Of a DNA stretch of 55,913 bases, positions 18,858-27,373 are shown in pieces. The notes beneath the pieces were generated by a model, which made no database searches, had not been told where the DNA came from, and saw only the letters and a list, made by a program, of their open reading frames with translations. The stretch's first letter is position 1. Each line of letters starts with the position of its first letter. Source of the stretch: Hydrogenophilaceae bacterium (GTDB lineage: Bacteria > Pseudomonadota > Alphaproteobacteria > Caulobacterales > Aquidulcibacteraceae); contig JACAEE010000047.1 of NCBI GenBank assembly GCA_013389015.1, forward strand, positions 1 through 55,913. Reading direction: 5' to 3'. The position numbers were made by a program, and so were the translations under genes.

Positions 18858-20161
18858 TATTGGCCCCCCCGCTGGATGTACCCGTCGATCAAGGCGTCCA
18901 GATTCTCTTCTATCGTATGGACCTCGGTGAACTCGGCGAAGGCCCAGCGACCGAACGTCCCCAGGTTGTTCACGCCGGGGACCCACAGCACCGACATGGT
19001 CTCGGCCTTGGCCTGGGCGTCCTTACCGCGAAAGCCCTTCGTTTCGAGGATGAGGTGGAGCGGTTCTTCGCCGCCATCATGGATGCGAGCGATGAAGTCC
19101 GGCAGATACTTCCTCGGCGTCGAGCCATCGCGATACGGGACTTCGAACTGAAGACCGTGGTTCTTCACATACGCCGTGACGTGCGGATTGCGCTCCAGCG
19201 CCCTTGCAAGCTCAGCTTCCCATGATGAATCGCAGACGACGTAGTTCACGTGACATTTGTCCGGCGCCGTTCGATAGACATCCTTGGACGTCGTGAAGTT
19301 CACGAAGCGGGTAGAGCCCTTCGGGTTGTAGGCATCGAGGATCGCCTTCTTTCGTTCTTCCCCACGCAGCGTCCGTTGGCAAGCTAGGTAGATTCTCTGG
19401 CACGCATCTTCGGCGATCGAGGGGTAGAGCACGGCGCCCACCGGGGCCCCCTTCATCACGAGATAGCCGCCGTCGAGCCATTGCCGCACGACGTATCGAA
19501 TCGAAGGAAACAGGTTTACCGGCAGCGGCTCGCCGTGATCCCGGAAGTGCCGCTCCATGAGACGCTTCGCCAAGTTATAGACGATCGTGCTGGGACGAAT
19601 GTCCTCCAGAACGTTGGCGTTCAATTCTACGCCTTCGCCGACGATCCCTTCCATCAGCACCTTGGTTGGTCCGATGGCGGTAGGATCGATGATCAGCTTG
19701 GAGTCGTCCGTGAATTCCGCCTCGATCCGTTCCTCGGGCATCTCGACACGATAGCCCTCAACGCGGGGGAAGACGATTTCTAGCTCACGCTCTCTTTCCT
19801 TCACGGCCTGCACACGGGTCGTCGGCTTCGGCGCCGTGGGCTTCGAAATGACCGGCTTTGCCGTGAAGTCGAATGGAATGCCTAAGATGTCGGCGTACTC
19901 GACGTCGAACAGACCGTCTTCGTTCAGATCGTAGTTCTGACGCCGCAGCGCACGGCCGACGACCTGTTCGCAGAGCAATTGCGTGCCGAACGCCCGGACA
20001 CCCAGGATGTGCGTCACCGTGTTCACGTCCCAACCTTCGGTAAGCATCGAGACGGAGACGACGCAACGGATCGACTCGCCGAGACGTCCAGGTTTGCCGA
20101 CCGTATTCATCACCTCCCGCAGCAGGTCCTTGTCGGTACCATAGAAAGCGTTTCGCGCCAA
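18857..20161 (-). CDS. Res helicase-nuclease, N-terminally truncated
   Basis: The C-terminal half of a type III-like restriction subunit. What remains begins DKDLLREVMNTVGK, then helicase motif V (VSMLTEGWD) and motif VI (CEQVVGRALRRQ). It ends in a PD-(D/E)xK nuclease: YLPDFIARI and LILETKG. Walker A, the DEAD box and roughly the first half of the family length are missing; the TIR gene lies there instead. The TIR stop overlaps an in-frame ATG at 20110 (TGATG) with GGGAGG just upstream, so a 417-aa fragment could still be translated; the frame opens at a TTG at 20161. It cannot be an ATP-driven translocase; the nuclease half could fold alone. Confidence 0.82.
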   Translation of the reverse strand: MARNAFYGTDKDLLREVMNTVGKPGRLGESIRCVVSVSMLTEGWDVNTVTHILGVRAFGTQLLCEQVVGRALRRQNYDLNEDGLFDVEYADILGIPFDFTAKPVISKPTAPKPTTRVQAVKERERELEIVFPRVEGYRVEMPEERIEAEFTDDSKLIIDPTAIGPTKVLMEGIVGEGVELNANVLEDIRPSTIVYNLAKRLMERHFRDHGEPLPVNLFPSIRYVVRQWLDGGYLVMKGAPVGAVLYPSIAEDACQRIYLACQRTLRGEERKKAILDAYNPKGSTRFVNFTTSKDVYRTAPDKCHVNYVVCDSSWEAELARALERNPHVTAYVKNHGLQFEVPYRDGSTPRKYLPDFIARIHDGGEEPLHLILETKGFRGKDAQAKAETMSVLWVPGVNNLGTFGRWAFAEFTEVHTIEENLDALIDGYIQRGGQ

Positions 20162-21222
20162 TCAGCGCCGATGGCTGCGGCGGGGAAGTGGACATAGGAG
20201 TCCACCTTACCTTCTGACGCAGCGAGCCCGGTCTTCACCAGCGTGTCGCCGCCCGGTGTTCGAAAGCCGCGAAAGCGCTCCTTCATAATCGGCTGAAGAG
20301 CCCATCGCATTTCCGCTGTCTCGTGATCGGATGGCCCGACAGTTTCAATTTTCAGAAGTTCGCGAATATCGCTGTCATCTCGTGACTTCTTGGCATCTAT
20401 TGCCATGCGATTTTCTAGGGTCGGGCGGAGAACGAGGGCGATCAGGATTCTATAGAATGCAGTCGCGATGGCTTGCGCTTGCTCTCTCCTAATCGTGCCC
20501 TGCCCAAGCGATGCGTGCAGATTGCGAAGAACAATCCGCAAAGCGGCGTCCGCTAGTTCCAGCCTCCAGACGATTTCCGGGCGGCGACGGGTTTCCCGCT
20601 CGTAGAACGAAGCGGCTTGTGGGCTATCCTTGCCCGACGCCCACGCTAAGACTTCATCATGCCAGTCGAGCCAATGTCCGTTGGAATCGAGGATGACGCG
20701 ACGTTCGTCGCCCGGCGTCTTCAATGCCTCTCCTAGTTCCTTCGTCGACAATACGCAGGGCGAGCGTGGATCAACGGGAACGGTGCAGACGCTCTTCAAC
20801 GCTGCGTTCCTGACCACTTCCATGAGTTTCGGAGATAAGTCGCCACGAGAAGCGTCGATATAGACCCATTTTCTCAGGCGCTCGCTGATTGTCCGCTTAT
20901 CGGTGACGATGGGGAGAAGGACAAATCCATCCTTCCCACCATGCCGACCTTCAGCAAAGTCCAATTCTCTTTCGACCCAGTGAGACGAGTTGGAGTCTGG
21001 CGTCCTAAGTTGGATGAAACACTCCGCGCCTCGCACGCGCTCTGCGAGCACATCATCAAGCTTGGTGTTGATCAGCGAGGTTTCGTCTTCCATCTGCACC
21101 TGGAAACCCGCGCCAGTCAGATCATCGCGGATCACCGACGCCAGGGCCGTATCGCTGAAGCTGTAGGAAATGAAGGTCCGTGGCCCAATGGCTCGCAGCG
21201 CATTCCCCGTCATTGTCGTCAC
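20110..21222 (-). CDS. TIR-domain protein, probable NADase effector
   Basis: 370 aa. The TIR domain spans about residues 14-140: RTFISYSFSD at the start, then SHWVERELDFA, where Glu86 sits at the usual catalytic position of TIR NADases. About 230 helical residues follow that I do not recognise, perhaps a sensor. The last residues (about VPTRTCCGR) are read out of frame from Res DNA, so the original C-terminus was replaced. It starts 3 bp after the membrane-protein stop. TIR effectors deplete NAD+ or make cyclic-ADP-ribose-type signals in phage defence; a membrane partner is the natural thing to suspect. Confidence 0.82.
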   Translation of the reverse strand: MTTMTGNALRAIGPRTFISYSFSDTALASVIRDDLTGAGFQVQMEDETSLINTKLDDVLAERVRGAECFIQLRTPDSNSSHWVERELDFAEGRHGGKDGFVLLPIVTDKRTISERLRKWVYIDASRGDLSPKLMEVVRNAALKSVCTVPVDPRSPCVLSTKELGEALKTPGDERRVILDSNGHWLDWHDEVLAWASGKDSPQAASFYERETRRRPEIVWRLELADAALRIVLRNLHASLGQGTIRREQAQAIATAFYRILIALVLRPTLENRMAIDAKKSRDDSDIRELLKIETVGPSDHETAEMRWALQPIMKERFRGFRTPGGDTLVKTGLAASEGKVDSYVHFPAAAIGADWRETLSMVPTRTCCGR

Positions 21223-21225
21223 CAG

Positions 21226-21966
21226 TCAGCCATAGAGATTGAGAAAGGCGTTGAGTCCGAACCAAGCCGCGATGCAGAGAGTGGCAGTAATGGCCTGCGT
21301 CGCGAGCACGATCCGCATATCATACAGGAATGTCGCTTCGCTGATCAGCGAACCTCTATCATATTCTCTGTCACGACGCCGGTGTGCGCTTGGAACCAGG
21401 AAGTCCAATTGGTAACGCCAGTCGCGGAGGCGATATATTCTCGGTGTGAGTAGCATCGCTCTTAAGGGCCAAGGCCAGAGCAGCAGATAGCCAATTGCGA
21501 AGGCAATGAACGAGACGTGCCACATCACAGAAGAGCCTTGCCATTCGAGCATCCTCTGCATTGGGAGACGGCGAAGCCGCCATTCCTTCACGACTCTTTC
21601 CCGTGCCTCCGGTGGCGCGATTGAGGCTGACACTTGAAGAGCCTGCTTGCGTAGAGCGAGTACGCTACGCAGAATAACGCCTCCGATCAGCAACCACAGA
21701 ACTACTGCGTCAATTGCCCAAGGCGCGGGGCTGGGCCAATTCAGCCATCCGAAGACCCAGAGAACGGGGAAATGGACGACGCCTTGATAGACGCGAACGA
21801 TCTCAGCGAGCACGTCCGAGAGTTCGATGCGGACGATGTTGCGGGCGAGATTGAAGCCGGTCACGGACGCGGCGAGAATTCCAAAGACCGCCCACCAATT
21901 TGAGAACGCCGCACGCACGGAGACGAGCGCGCCGTTCTTCCGCCTCTCCTCGGTGCCGGTGGTCAT
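21226..21966 (-). CDS. Multi-pass membrane protein paired with TIR gene
   Basis: 246 aa with four to five hydrophobic segments (about residues 24-41, 60-76, 82-100, 148-168 and 220-243) and a basic cytosolic loop between the third and fourth. No family recognised. It is the first gene of the minus-strand run and ends 3 bp before the TIR start, so the two are surely co-transcribed and probably translationally coupled. I infer either a membrane anchor or sensor for the TIR protein, or a channel-type effector opened by a TIR product. Nothing in the sequence decides between these. Confidence 0.72.
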   Translation of the reverse strand: MTTGTEERRKNGALVSVRAAFSNWWAVFGILAASVTGFNLARNIVRIELSDVLAEIVRVYQGVVHFPVLWVFGWLNWPSPAPWAIDAVVLWLLIGGVILRSVLALRKQALQVSASIAPPEARERVVKEWRLRRLPMQRMLEWQGSSVMWHVSFIAFAIGYLLLWPWPLRAMLLTPRIYRLRDWRYQLDFLVPSAHRRRDREYDRGSLISEATFLYDMRIVLATQAITATLCIAAWFGLNAFLNLYG

Positions 21967-22222
21967 CGCTCCCCGCCCGCGTTGCCTCGCTCCGCTAGAT
22001 TGCCCCTACGACTAGGGGTAGCAAGTTCAATCGTGCTCCGTGCTGCCAGCAACAGAAAAGGGACTGGTTCGAGTCCGCGTTTGGGACTCGAACTCCGGCG
22101 AGTCGAACACACTTGCTGGCAACGCCCTCCAGCCCTACACCAGCCCCTACACCGCTTTAGGCGGCACCAGTGATTTTGCGTGACTTTTCAAGCTCAAAGA
22201 GTGGTGCTCTTCACTTCTTCTG

Positions 22223-22332
22223 GGCACCATTTGTTCGTTCTTCTGGACGCCGCCAGCCTCCACTCATCGGAACGCCGCGAACGCCCTGAGCGGGTTTGCA
22301 AAACTGTGGGCTGAAAATCGGGCGTCTTGTCG
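22223..22332. repeat. Element-end repeat, copy 2
   Basis: Near-identical to 863-972 (about seven mismatches in 110, no gaps). It ends two bases before the attachment core, so it is the right-hand end of block A, of a type different from the flanks at 7900 and 37380. Confidence 0.75.
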
Positions 22333-22333
22333 T

Positions 22334-22352
22334 GATCTGGCGGAGAGGGAGG
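22334..22352. repeat. Attachment site 2, between blocks A and B
   Basis: 19 bp, GATCTGGCGGAGAGGGAGG, identical to 37470-37488 at the 3' end of tRNA-Ser(CGA). Similarity fades but continues (GGAACCC against CGAACCC). The integrase gene starts 186 bp to the right, so this is the integrase-proximal end of block B and also the right end of block A. Confidence 0.88.
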
Positions 22353-22537
22353 AAGTGGAACCCACACCCCATGCGCTTTCACCCGATTTCATTTTCCTAT
22401 GTTTTTCAATTAACTATGGAGTTTTTCCGCCTTTTATGTTCTCATCCTGTTTCGGCCGATTTCATCCAAATTCGGGTGCCTGTTAGGGCAGAAGTTAGGG
22501 CGCGGTGCGCCGAATTTGCGTGTGGCGGAGAACATTT

Positions 22538-23737
22538 GTGGCGCAGCGGATCAACCGGCTGTCTCCGGGAGAAGTTCTGAGGCTTTCGGCGCCCGGTCTG
22601 CATGCCGACGGCGGCGGGCTGTACCTGCGTATCAGCGCCAATGGCGGGCGGCGCTGGGTGTTCATATTCCGGTGGCGCGGCAAGCGCGCGGAGATGGGCC
22701 TCGGCAGCGCGCGCAAGGGGCATGTCGGACTTCGCGAAGCGCGAGATCGGGCCGCTGACGCGCGGCGCCTGCTACGAGACGGCGTTAACCCGCTAGAGGC
22801 GAAGCGCACCGCGCCGAAGGCGGTGCCGACGTTTGGCGAGTTTGCCGAAAGACTGATCGACGATCTCGCGCCCGGCTTTTCAAACGCGAAGCACGTTGAG
22901 CAGTGGCGCAGCACGCTCAAAACGCACGCCGCATCGCTTCGAGATAGGCCGATCAATCAAATCACCACAGAAGATGTACTCACCGTCCTGAGGCCAATTT
23001 GGACAACACGAAATGAAACAGCGTCGCGCGTTCGAGGGCGCATCGCGCGGGTGCTCAGCGCCGCAAAGGCGCAGGGCTTCCGAGACGGTGAGAACCCCGC
23101 ACTGTGGCACGGCCACCTCGATCAGAGGCTCCCCAAGCGCCAGAAGCTCAGTCGCGGCCACCATGCGGCCATGCCGTTCGGGGAGGTGCCGGCTTTCATC
23201 GCGCGCTTACGTCTGCGCGATGCGCGATCCGCTCGCGCGCTCGAATTCCTAATCCTCACCGCCACGCGCGGAAACGAGACGCGGGGCGCGCGTTGGGAGG
23301 AGTTCGACCTGGATAAGCGTGTCTGGACCATTCCGGCGGAACGCATGAAGAGCAAGCGACCGCACCGGGTTCCGCTGACACCGCGAATGATTGAGCTTCT
23401 CGCCGACGCCAGGGCGGGCAATTCGAGTGACTTTGCGTTTGTCGGACCGGACGGCAAGCGACCCCTATCTGAGGGTGCCTTCAAGGTGCTCCTTGATCGT
23501 ATGGAGTTGGGTCAATGGACGCCTCACGGCTTCCGCTCATCGTTCAGTGATTGGGCCGCTGAAACGACACCCTTCGCTCGCGACGTGGTCGAGATGGCGC
23601 TGGCGCACGTGATCTCGAACGATACTGAGGCCGCCTATCGGCGCGGCGACATGCTGGATAAGCGACGCGCGCTAGTGGAGGCGTGGGAGACGTATTGCTG
23701 CGGTCAGGCGAGGGTGGCGTCTGTAACAGTCATCTAA
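22538..23737 (+). CDS. P4-type tyrosine integrase
   Basis: 399 aa from the GTG at 22538. The N-terminal DUF4102-like domain (INRLSPGEVLRL, DGGGLYLRIS) precedes a SAM-like domain and a C-terminal catalytic domain. Catalytic residues visible are Arg in TATRGNETRGARW, His-x-x-Arg in PHGFRSSFSDW and Tyr in EAAYRRGD. This family inserts elements into tRNA 3' ends, in line with the attachment core 186 bp upstream and tRNA-Ser at the other end of the block. It is the only integrase in the window and may act on all the tRNA-Ser attachment copies. Confidence 0.95.
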   Translation: MAQRINRLSPGEVLRLSAPGLHADGGGLYLRISANGGRRWVFIFRWRGKRAEMGLGSARKGHVGLREARDRAADARRLLRDGVNPLEAKRTAPKAVPTFGEFAERLIDDLAPGFSNAKHVEQWRSTLKTHAASLRDRPINQITTEDVLTVLRPIWTTRNETASRVRGRIARVLSAAKAQGFRDGENPALWHGHLDQRLPKRQKLSRGHHAAMPFGEVPAFIARLRLRDARSARALEFLILTATRGNETRGARWEEFDLDKRVWTIPAERMKSKRPHRVPLTPRMIELLADARAGNSSDFAFVGPDGKRPLSEGAFKVLLDRMELGQWTPHGFRSSFSDWAAETTPFARDVVEMALAHVISNDTEAAYRRGDMLDKRRALVEAWETYCCGQARVASVTVI

Positions 23738-23739
23738 TC

Positions 23740-24168
23740 CTAGAAGGTAGAGCCGCTGTTCACAGAGAAGGCGGTCTTCGGCCTTTGACCAACGACACGC
23801 ATCCGCTCCTGTCGAAATTGCCGCTGCACCCCTCTCCATCGTTCCCCAAAGGCGGCGACCGATGACGTGTGCGTGACGATCAATCTGTCTGGCGCATGGC
23901 CGTACTTCTTCTCAACGATTGTGAAGTGACCAAGGCTTCGCGTTTCGCTGAGTGCGCCGGGACCTGTGATCGCATCAATGATCCGCCGCGCTTGCTTCGC
24001 ACTCACCCCCATCGCGTCCCCAAGCTGCGCGTAAGTAAATACGTTGCAGCCTGAGAAGGTGGCAGAAGCCAGCGTGCCGCTTCCCGTCACGAAGTCAGGA
24101 TAGCCCACAAGCAGCATCGGGGTGGGCAACTTGGTTAACGGGTCCAGGGGTGGTCTGCGGTTTGTCAC
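23740..24168 (-). CDS. Winged-helix-like protein of the element
   Basis: About 142 aa from a GTG at 24168, preceded by GGTGAG; ATG 24117 is an alternative. A helix-turn-helix is suggested by YAQLGDAMGVSAKQARRIIDAI at mid-protein, followed by LSETRSLGHFTIVEKKYG, which reads like a wing. The C-terminus is Arg-rich. It is convergent with the integrase, two bases apart, and divergent from alpA. I infer an element regulator or replication accessory protein; family not recognised. The longer open frame antisense to alpA is not coding. Confidence 0.55.
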   Translation of the reverse strand: MTNRRPPLDPLTKLPTPMLLVGYPDFVTGSGTLASATFSGCNVFTYAQLGDAMGVSAKQARRIIDAITGPGALSETRSLGHFTIVEKKYGHAPDRLIVTHTSSVAAFGERWRGVQRQFRQERMRVVGQRPKTAFSVNSGSTF

Positions 24169-24259
24169 ACGCTCACCAAAGCAAGATATGTCCCAATAGT
24201 GTCTGCCGATTTCACATGTGTAGATGTTCGCGACGCTGCAACCGCAAGGGGCGTCACCT

Positions 24260-24445
24260 ATGTCGAAAATCCTACGTAACCGAGACGTCTGCGAACACCT
24301 TGGCATTAGTCCCGCGACGCTTTGGCGCTGGGTTCGAGCCGAGCACTTCCCCGCGCCTGTAAAGCTTGGGCCGAACACGGTGGGCTGGCCCTCCGCGACG
24401 GTCGAAGAGTGGCTCACCAATCGCGCGAAGGGGGACGCGCGATGA
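24260..24445 (+). CDS. AlpA-family regulator
   Basis: 61 aa, the whole being one MerR/AlpA-type helix-turn-helix: ILRNRDVCEHLGISPATLWRW, with the usual FPAPVKLGPNTVGW and VEEWL that close the family. AlpA proteins are small activators or excisionase-like factors of P4-type elements. Its stop overlaps the next start by 4 bp (ATGA), so it heads a plus-strand replication operon. It probably controls integrase or operon expression. Confidence 0.9.
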   Translation: MSKILRNRDVCEHLGISPATLWRWVRAEHFPAPVKLGPNTVGWPSATVEEWLTNRAKGDAR

Positions 24446-24819
24446 GCGAGATCAATGAAGACCGAGCGCGAGAGTTTGCGCTGCATGTGCGCCGCAGAAC
24501 ACACCCTAACGGTCCAGCTACGCGCTTCACCGGCATGGACGCGGTGGCGCTCTATCGCATCCTCAATATGTGCTGGGCGCACGACGCTGATGAATGCAAT
24601 CGCCTCCACCGAGTTTTTCGCGTCCTGTTTGGTCGCGATGCGCGAGACTGCCTGCACATCTCATTCTGCCTACCGTGCGCGTGGGTAATTGTGCGCACCG
24701 AGGGCGACGTGCCCGACGTCCCGCCATGGGGCATCCCTGAACACTACGTGTGCGCCGCAAATCGTGGTGCGGAGCCCGACGCAAAGCCGGCGTCTTTGGG
24801 GGCGTCCGATGAAGGGTAA
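24442..24819 (+). CDS. Hypothetical protein between alpA and primase
   Basis: 125 aa, no family recognised. Mixed composition with several Cys and His residues (MCWAHDADECNRLHR, CLHISFCLPCAW), which could bind a metal. ATG 24442 overlaps the alpA stop by 4 bp and its end overlaps the primase start by 11 bp, so it is tightly coupled within the element's replication operon. Confidence 0.65.
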   Translation: MSEINEDRAREFALHVRRRTHPNGPATRFTGMDAVALYRILNMCWAHDADECNRLHRVFRVLFGRDARDCLHISFCLPCAWVIVRTEGDVPDVPPWGIPEHYVCAANRGAEPDAKPASLGASDEG

Positions 24820-27307
24820 CTTCGAAAACGGCAGGGCAGCGGCCCACAGCTATCTAGACTTGGGCTTCGATCCGCTCCCGATCCTTCCGCGCTCCAAAGA
24901 GCCGCGAGGCAAATGGGGCGAAAAATACGTCGTATCCCACACGATCATCGATCACGCCTTTCAAGGCGGCGACAACGTTGCGGTGGCGCTTGGCGCTCGA
25001 TCCGACGGGCTCGTTGACTTCGATTTCGATCATCCCGTTGCGGTGGAGATGGCCGAATTGCTTGAGGGCGTCGGGCTACTGCCATCTGGGCCGGTGTTTG
25101 GGCGCAAGAGCAATCGCGCATCGCACCGCCTGTTTCGCTGCGCGGATGCTGGGCGGCTTGTTGTTTGTCAGGTTCCCGACGACCTGAAACGCCTCATCAA
25201 TGCGCCAAAATCGAAACTCATCGAAGTGCGTGGCAACGGTTGTTACACAGTGATGCCCGGCTCCATCCATCCAAGCGGCGAGCCAGTTGTATGGGAGCCT
25301 AACAGCAGCGATGACCTGCCGGAGCTTTCAGGGGCAGAAGCGGTCAGATTGGGTGGCCTGATCGGCTTCTTGACGGTCATTGATCAATGTCCCCCCCCTG
25401 AGGGGGCGCGGAACGACGCTGCGCTTGCGCTCACTGGCACCCTGATGATCGCGGGCGTTGAGCCACAGATCGCTGAAGAGATCGTTGTCGCTCTTGCCGA
25501 ACGGGCCAATGACGAGGAGGCAACGACGCGACGCTTTGGCGACCGTACCGCGCGCTTTCTTGAGGCGGGCAAGCCAGTCGTGGCGGTTGCAAAGCTCTGT
25601 GGCATTCTTGGCCTTGATGCTCACAAGCGGTTGTTCAGGTCGTGGCTGCATCCAACGACTGACAGCAACAAGGCTGCAATTCACATAGTTCCGGGCAAGC
25701 TGGCGGAGGCGGTGGACAAGGCGGAAGCCGCGCTCTTGGAAGCTGGGCTCCACATTTACGAGCGAAGTGGGGAACTCGTCAGACCGTGTCGTCTCGACGC
25801 GCAGCGCTCGATGGCGACGGCGTCCAATCTGATCCAAGTGCATGATCCGGAACCAAGTGCGGGGGCCTTGGTGCTGACGCCGGTGACGGAGCCTTGGCTG
25901 CTTGATCAGCTATCTCGTGTGGCGCGCTTTGCGAAACCCTCTGCGCGCAAGGGGGACAGCTTCGTCACGGCTGATCCGCCGTTGGCCCTTGCGAGAGGGC
26001 TGCTTGCAAGAAAAGGCGCGTGGCGGCTTCCAGTCATTCGTGGCCTGATCGAAGCGCCCACGTTACGTCGGGATCGCAGCATCCTCCAAGACGAAGGCCA
26101 TGATCCGCAATCGGGCCTTTACTTTGATGCGGCGGGCATTGTGTTTCCGAAAATCCCAGAGGAGCCCTCGCGCGAGGATGCACTCCGGGCGCTTGAGCGA
26201 TTTATCCGCCTGTTCCGCTGCTTCCCGTTCGCACCACACGATGCGCCCGAGGATTGGCGGCCCGATGCTGAAGAAGGCTTGAAACCGTCAGTCAGCCGCT
26301 CCGTCGTCTTATCCGCGGTCTTGACAGGGCTCGTGCGGCGAAGCCTTGCGTCTGCGCCCCTGCATGCAGTGGACGCGCCCACGCGCGGGAGTGGCAAGTC
26401 GCTCATTGCAGATTTGGTATCGATCATTGTAACCGGGCGTCGCGCGCGCGTGGTTTCGTGGGTGCGCGATGAAGCCGAAAACGAAAAACGCCTTTTCTCA
26501 GCACTGCTTCAAGGCGACCCGGCAATCTTTATCGATAACGTGGAGCATCAACTCGAAAGCGCCGCGCTTTGCTCAATTTTGACCCAAGGAGATTGGACCT
26601 CGCGCGTACTCAAGGAGAGCAAGAATGTCTCCGTCAGCACTGCGGCGCTGTTCATGGCTACGGGTAACAATTTGGCGTTCAAGGGCGACATGACGCGGCG
26701 CGTGGTTGTAGCCCGCCTCGATCCCCGTGCTGAGCGGCCCGAAGAGCGCGGCTTTTCATTCGATGCGCGCGAGCATGCAGTGATGGAACGGAGCTTCCTT
26801 GTCGCTAGCGGTCTCACAATCCTGCGGGCCTATGTGGCGGCTGGTTGCCCGATGCGAGGTCGGGTGTCGCCCGTTGGCAGCTTCGAAGACTGGACCTTCA
26901 TTCGCGAGGCGCTCACCTGGCTGGATCAGCCGGACCCCGCGTTGTCACGCTCTCGCGTGCAAGACGAAGACCCGGAGCGAGAGGAGCTTGGCGAAGTGAT
27001 GGCGGCGTGGGCGGAGGCATTCGGCGACAGGCCCGTCACCGTTCGCGAGGCGCTGGACTTCGCCTTCGAAGGGCGAAACGGCCTCATGCGAGAAGCCGAA
27101 GAAGCGCGGCCCAGGCTGCGGCTGCTCGCGGCGTTCGAACAGACGGGCTTTGGCGACAAGGTCAACGCAAAGCGCCTTGGCCATTGGTTCAAGAGTAGGT
27201 CCGGCAAAATCGTTGACGCCAAATCCTTCGAGAAGGTCGGCACGGACGGCCACAAGTCGAGCCGCTACGTACTTCGTGGCGCGCAACCTCTCCCGAAGAA
27301 GTTCTAG
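24809..27307 (+). CDS. Primase-helicase of a P4-like element
   Basis: 832 aa. The N-terminal part looks like a bifunctional primase-polymerase domain: FDPLPILPRSKEPRGKWG, then DGLVDFDFDHPVAVEMA with the Asp-x-Asp metal site. The C-terminal half has a P-loop (RGSGKSLIADLV) and Walker B (AIFIDNVE), then a sensor-like MATGNNLAFKGDMTRR. This is the primase plus helicase of satellite or island replication. I chose ATG 24809 because the domain starts right there; the frame is open further upstream inside the previous gene. It suggests block B can replicate after excision. Confidence 0.9.
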   Translation: MKGNFENGRAAAHSYLDLGFDPLPILPRSKEPRGKWGEKYVVSHTIIDHAFQGGDNVAVALGARSDGLVDFDFDHPVAVEMAELLEGVGLLPSGPVFGRKSNRASHRLFRCADAGRLVVCQVPDDLKRLINAPKSKLIEVRGNGCYTVMPGSIHPSGEPVVWEPNSSDDLPELSGAEAVRLGGLIGFLTVIDQCPPPEGARNDAALALTGTLMIAGVEPQIAEEIVVALAERANDEEATTRRFGDRTARFLEAGKPVVAVAKLCGILGLDAHKRLFRSWLHPTTDSNKAAIHIVPGKLAEAVDKAEAALLEAGLHIYERSGELVRPCRLDAQRSMATASNLIQVHDPEPSAGALVLTPVTEPWLLDQLSRVARFAKPSARKGDSFVTADPPLALARGLLARKGAWRLPVIRGLIEAPTLRRDRSILQDEGHDPQSGLYFDAAGIVFPKIPEEPSREDALRALERFIRLFRCFPFAPHDAPEDWRPDAEEGLKPSVSRSVVLSAVLTGLVRRSLASAPLHAVDAPTRGSGKSLIADLVSIIVTGRRARVVSWVRDEAENEKRLFSALLQGDPAIFIDNVEHQLESAALCSILTQGDWTSRVLKESKNVSVSTAALFMATGNNLAFKGDMTRRVVVARLDPRAERPEERGFSFDAREHAVMERSFLVASGLTILRAYVAAGCPMRGRVSPVGSFEDWTFIREALTWLDQPDPALSRSRVQDEDPEREELGEVMAAWAEAFGDRPVTVREALDFAFEGRNGLMREAEEARPRLRLLAAFEQTGFGDKVNAKRLGHWFKSRSGKIVDAKSFEKVGTDGHKSSRYVLRGAQPLPKKF

Positions 27308-27373
27308 CGACGTCCGGTTTTCCGGTTCTTCCGGTTTTCTTTGGCTTCCCCTTAGTACGAGTGTTGATGTGAG

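Larger units (their letters stand above)
21967..22537. other. Junction of two integrated blocks
   Basis: It contains the upstream region of the membrane-TIR genes, a perfect 9-bp hairpin (22068-22076 with 22084-22092, 7-nt loop), the element-end repeat 22223-22332, the attachment core 22334-22352, and the upstream region of the integrase. No gene is visible. Confidence 0.6.

Noticed and set aside
22068-22092. 9-bp hairpin as a terminator or tRNA piece
   Set aside because: No T run follows, no gene ends there, and no acceptor or anticodon arm is nearby, although the left arm resembles a T-arm sequence.
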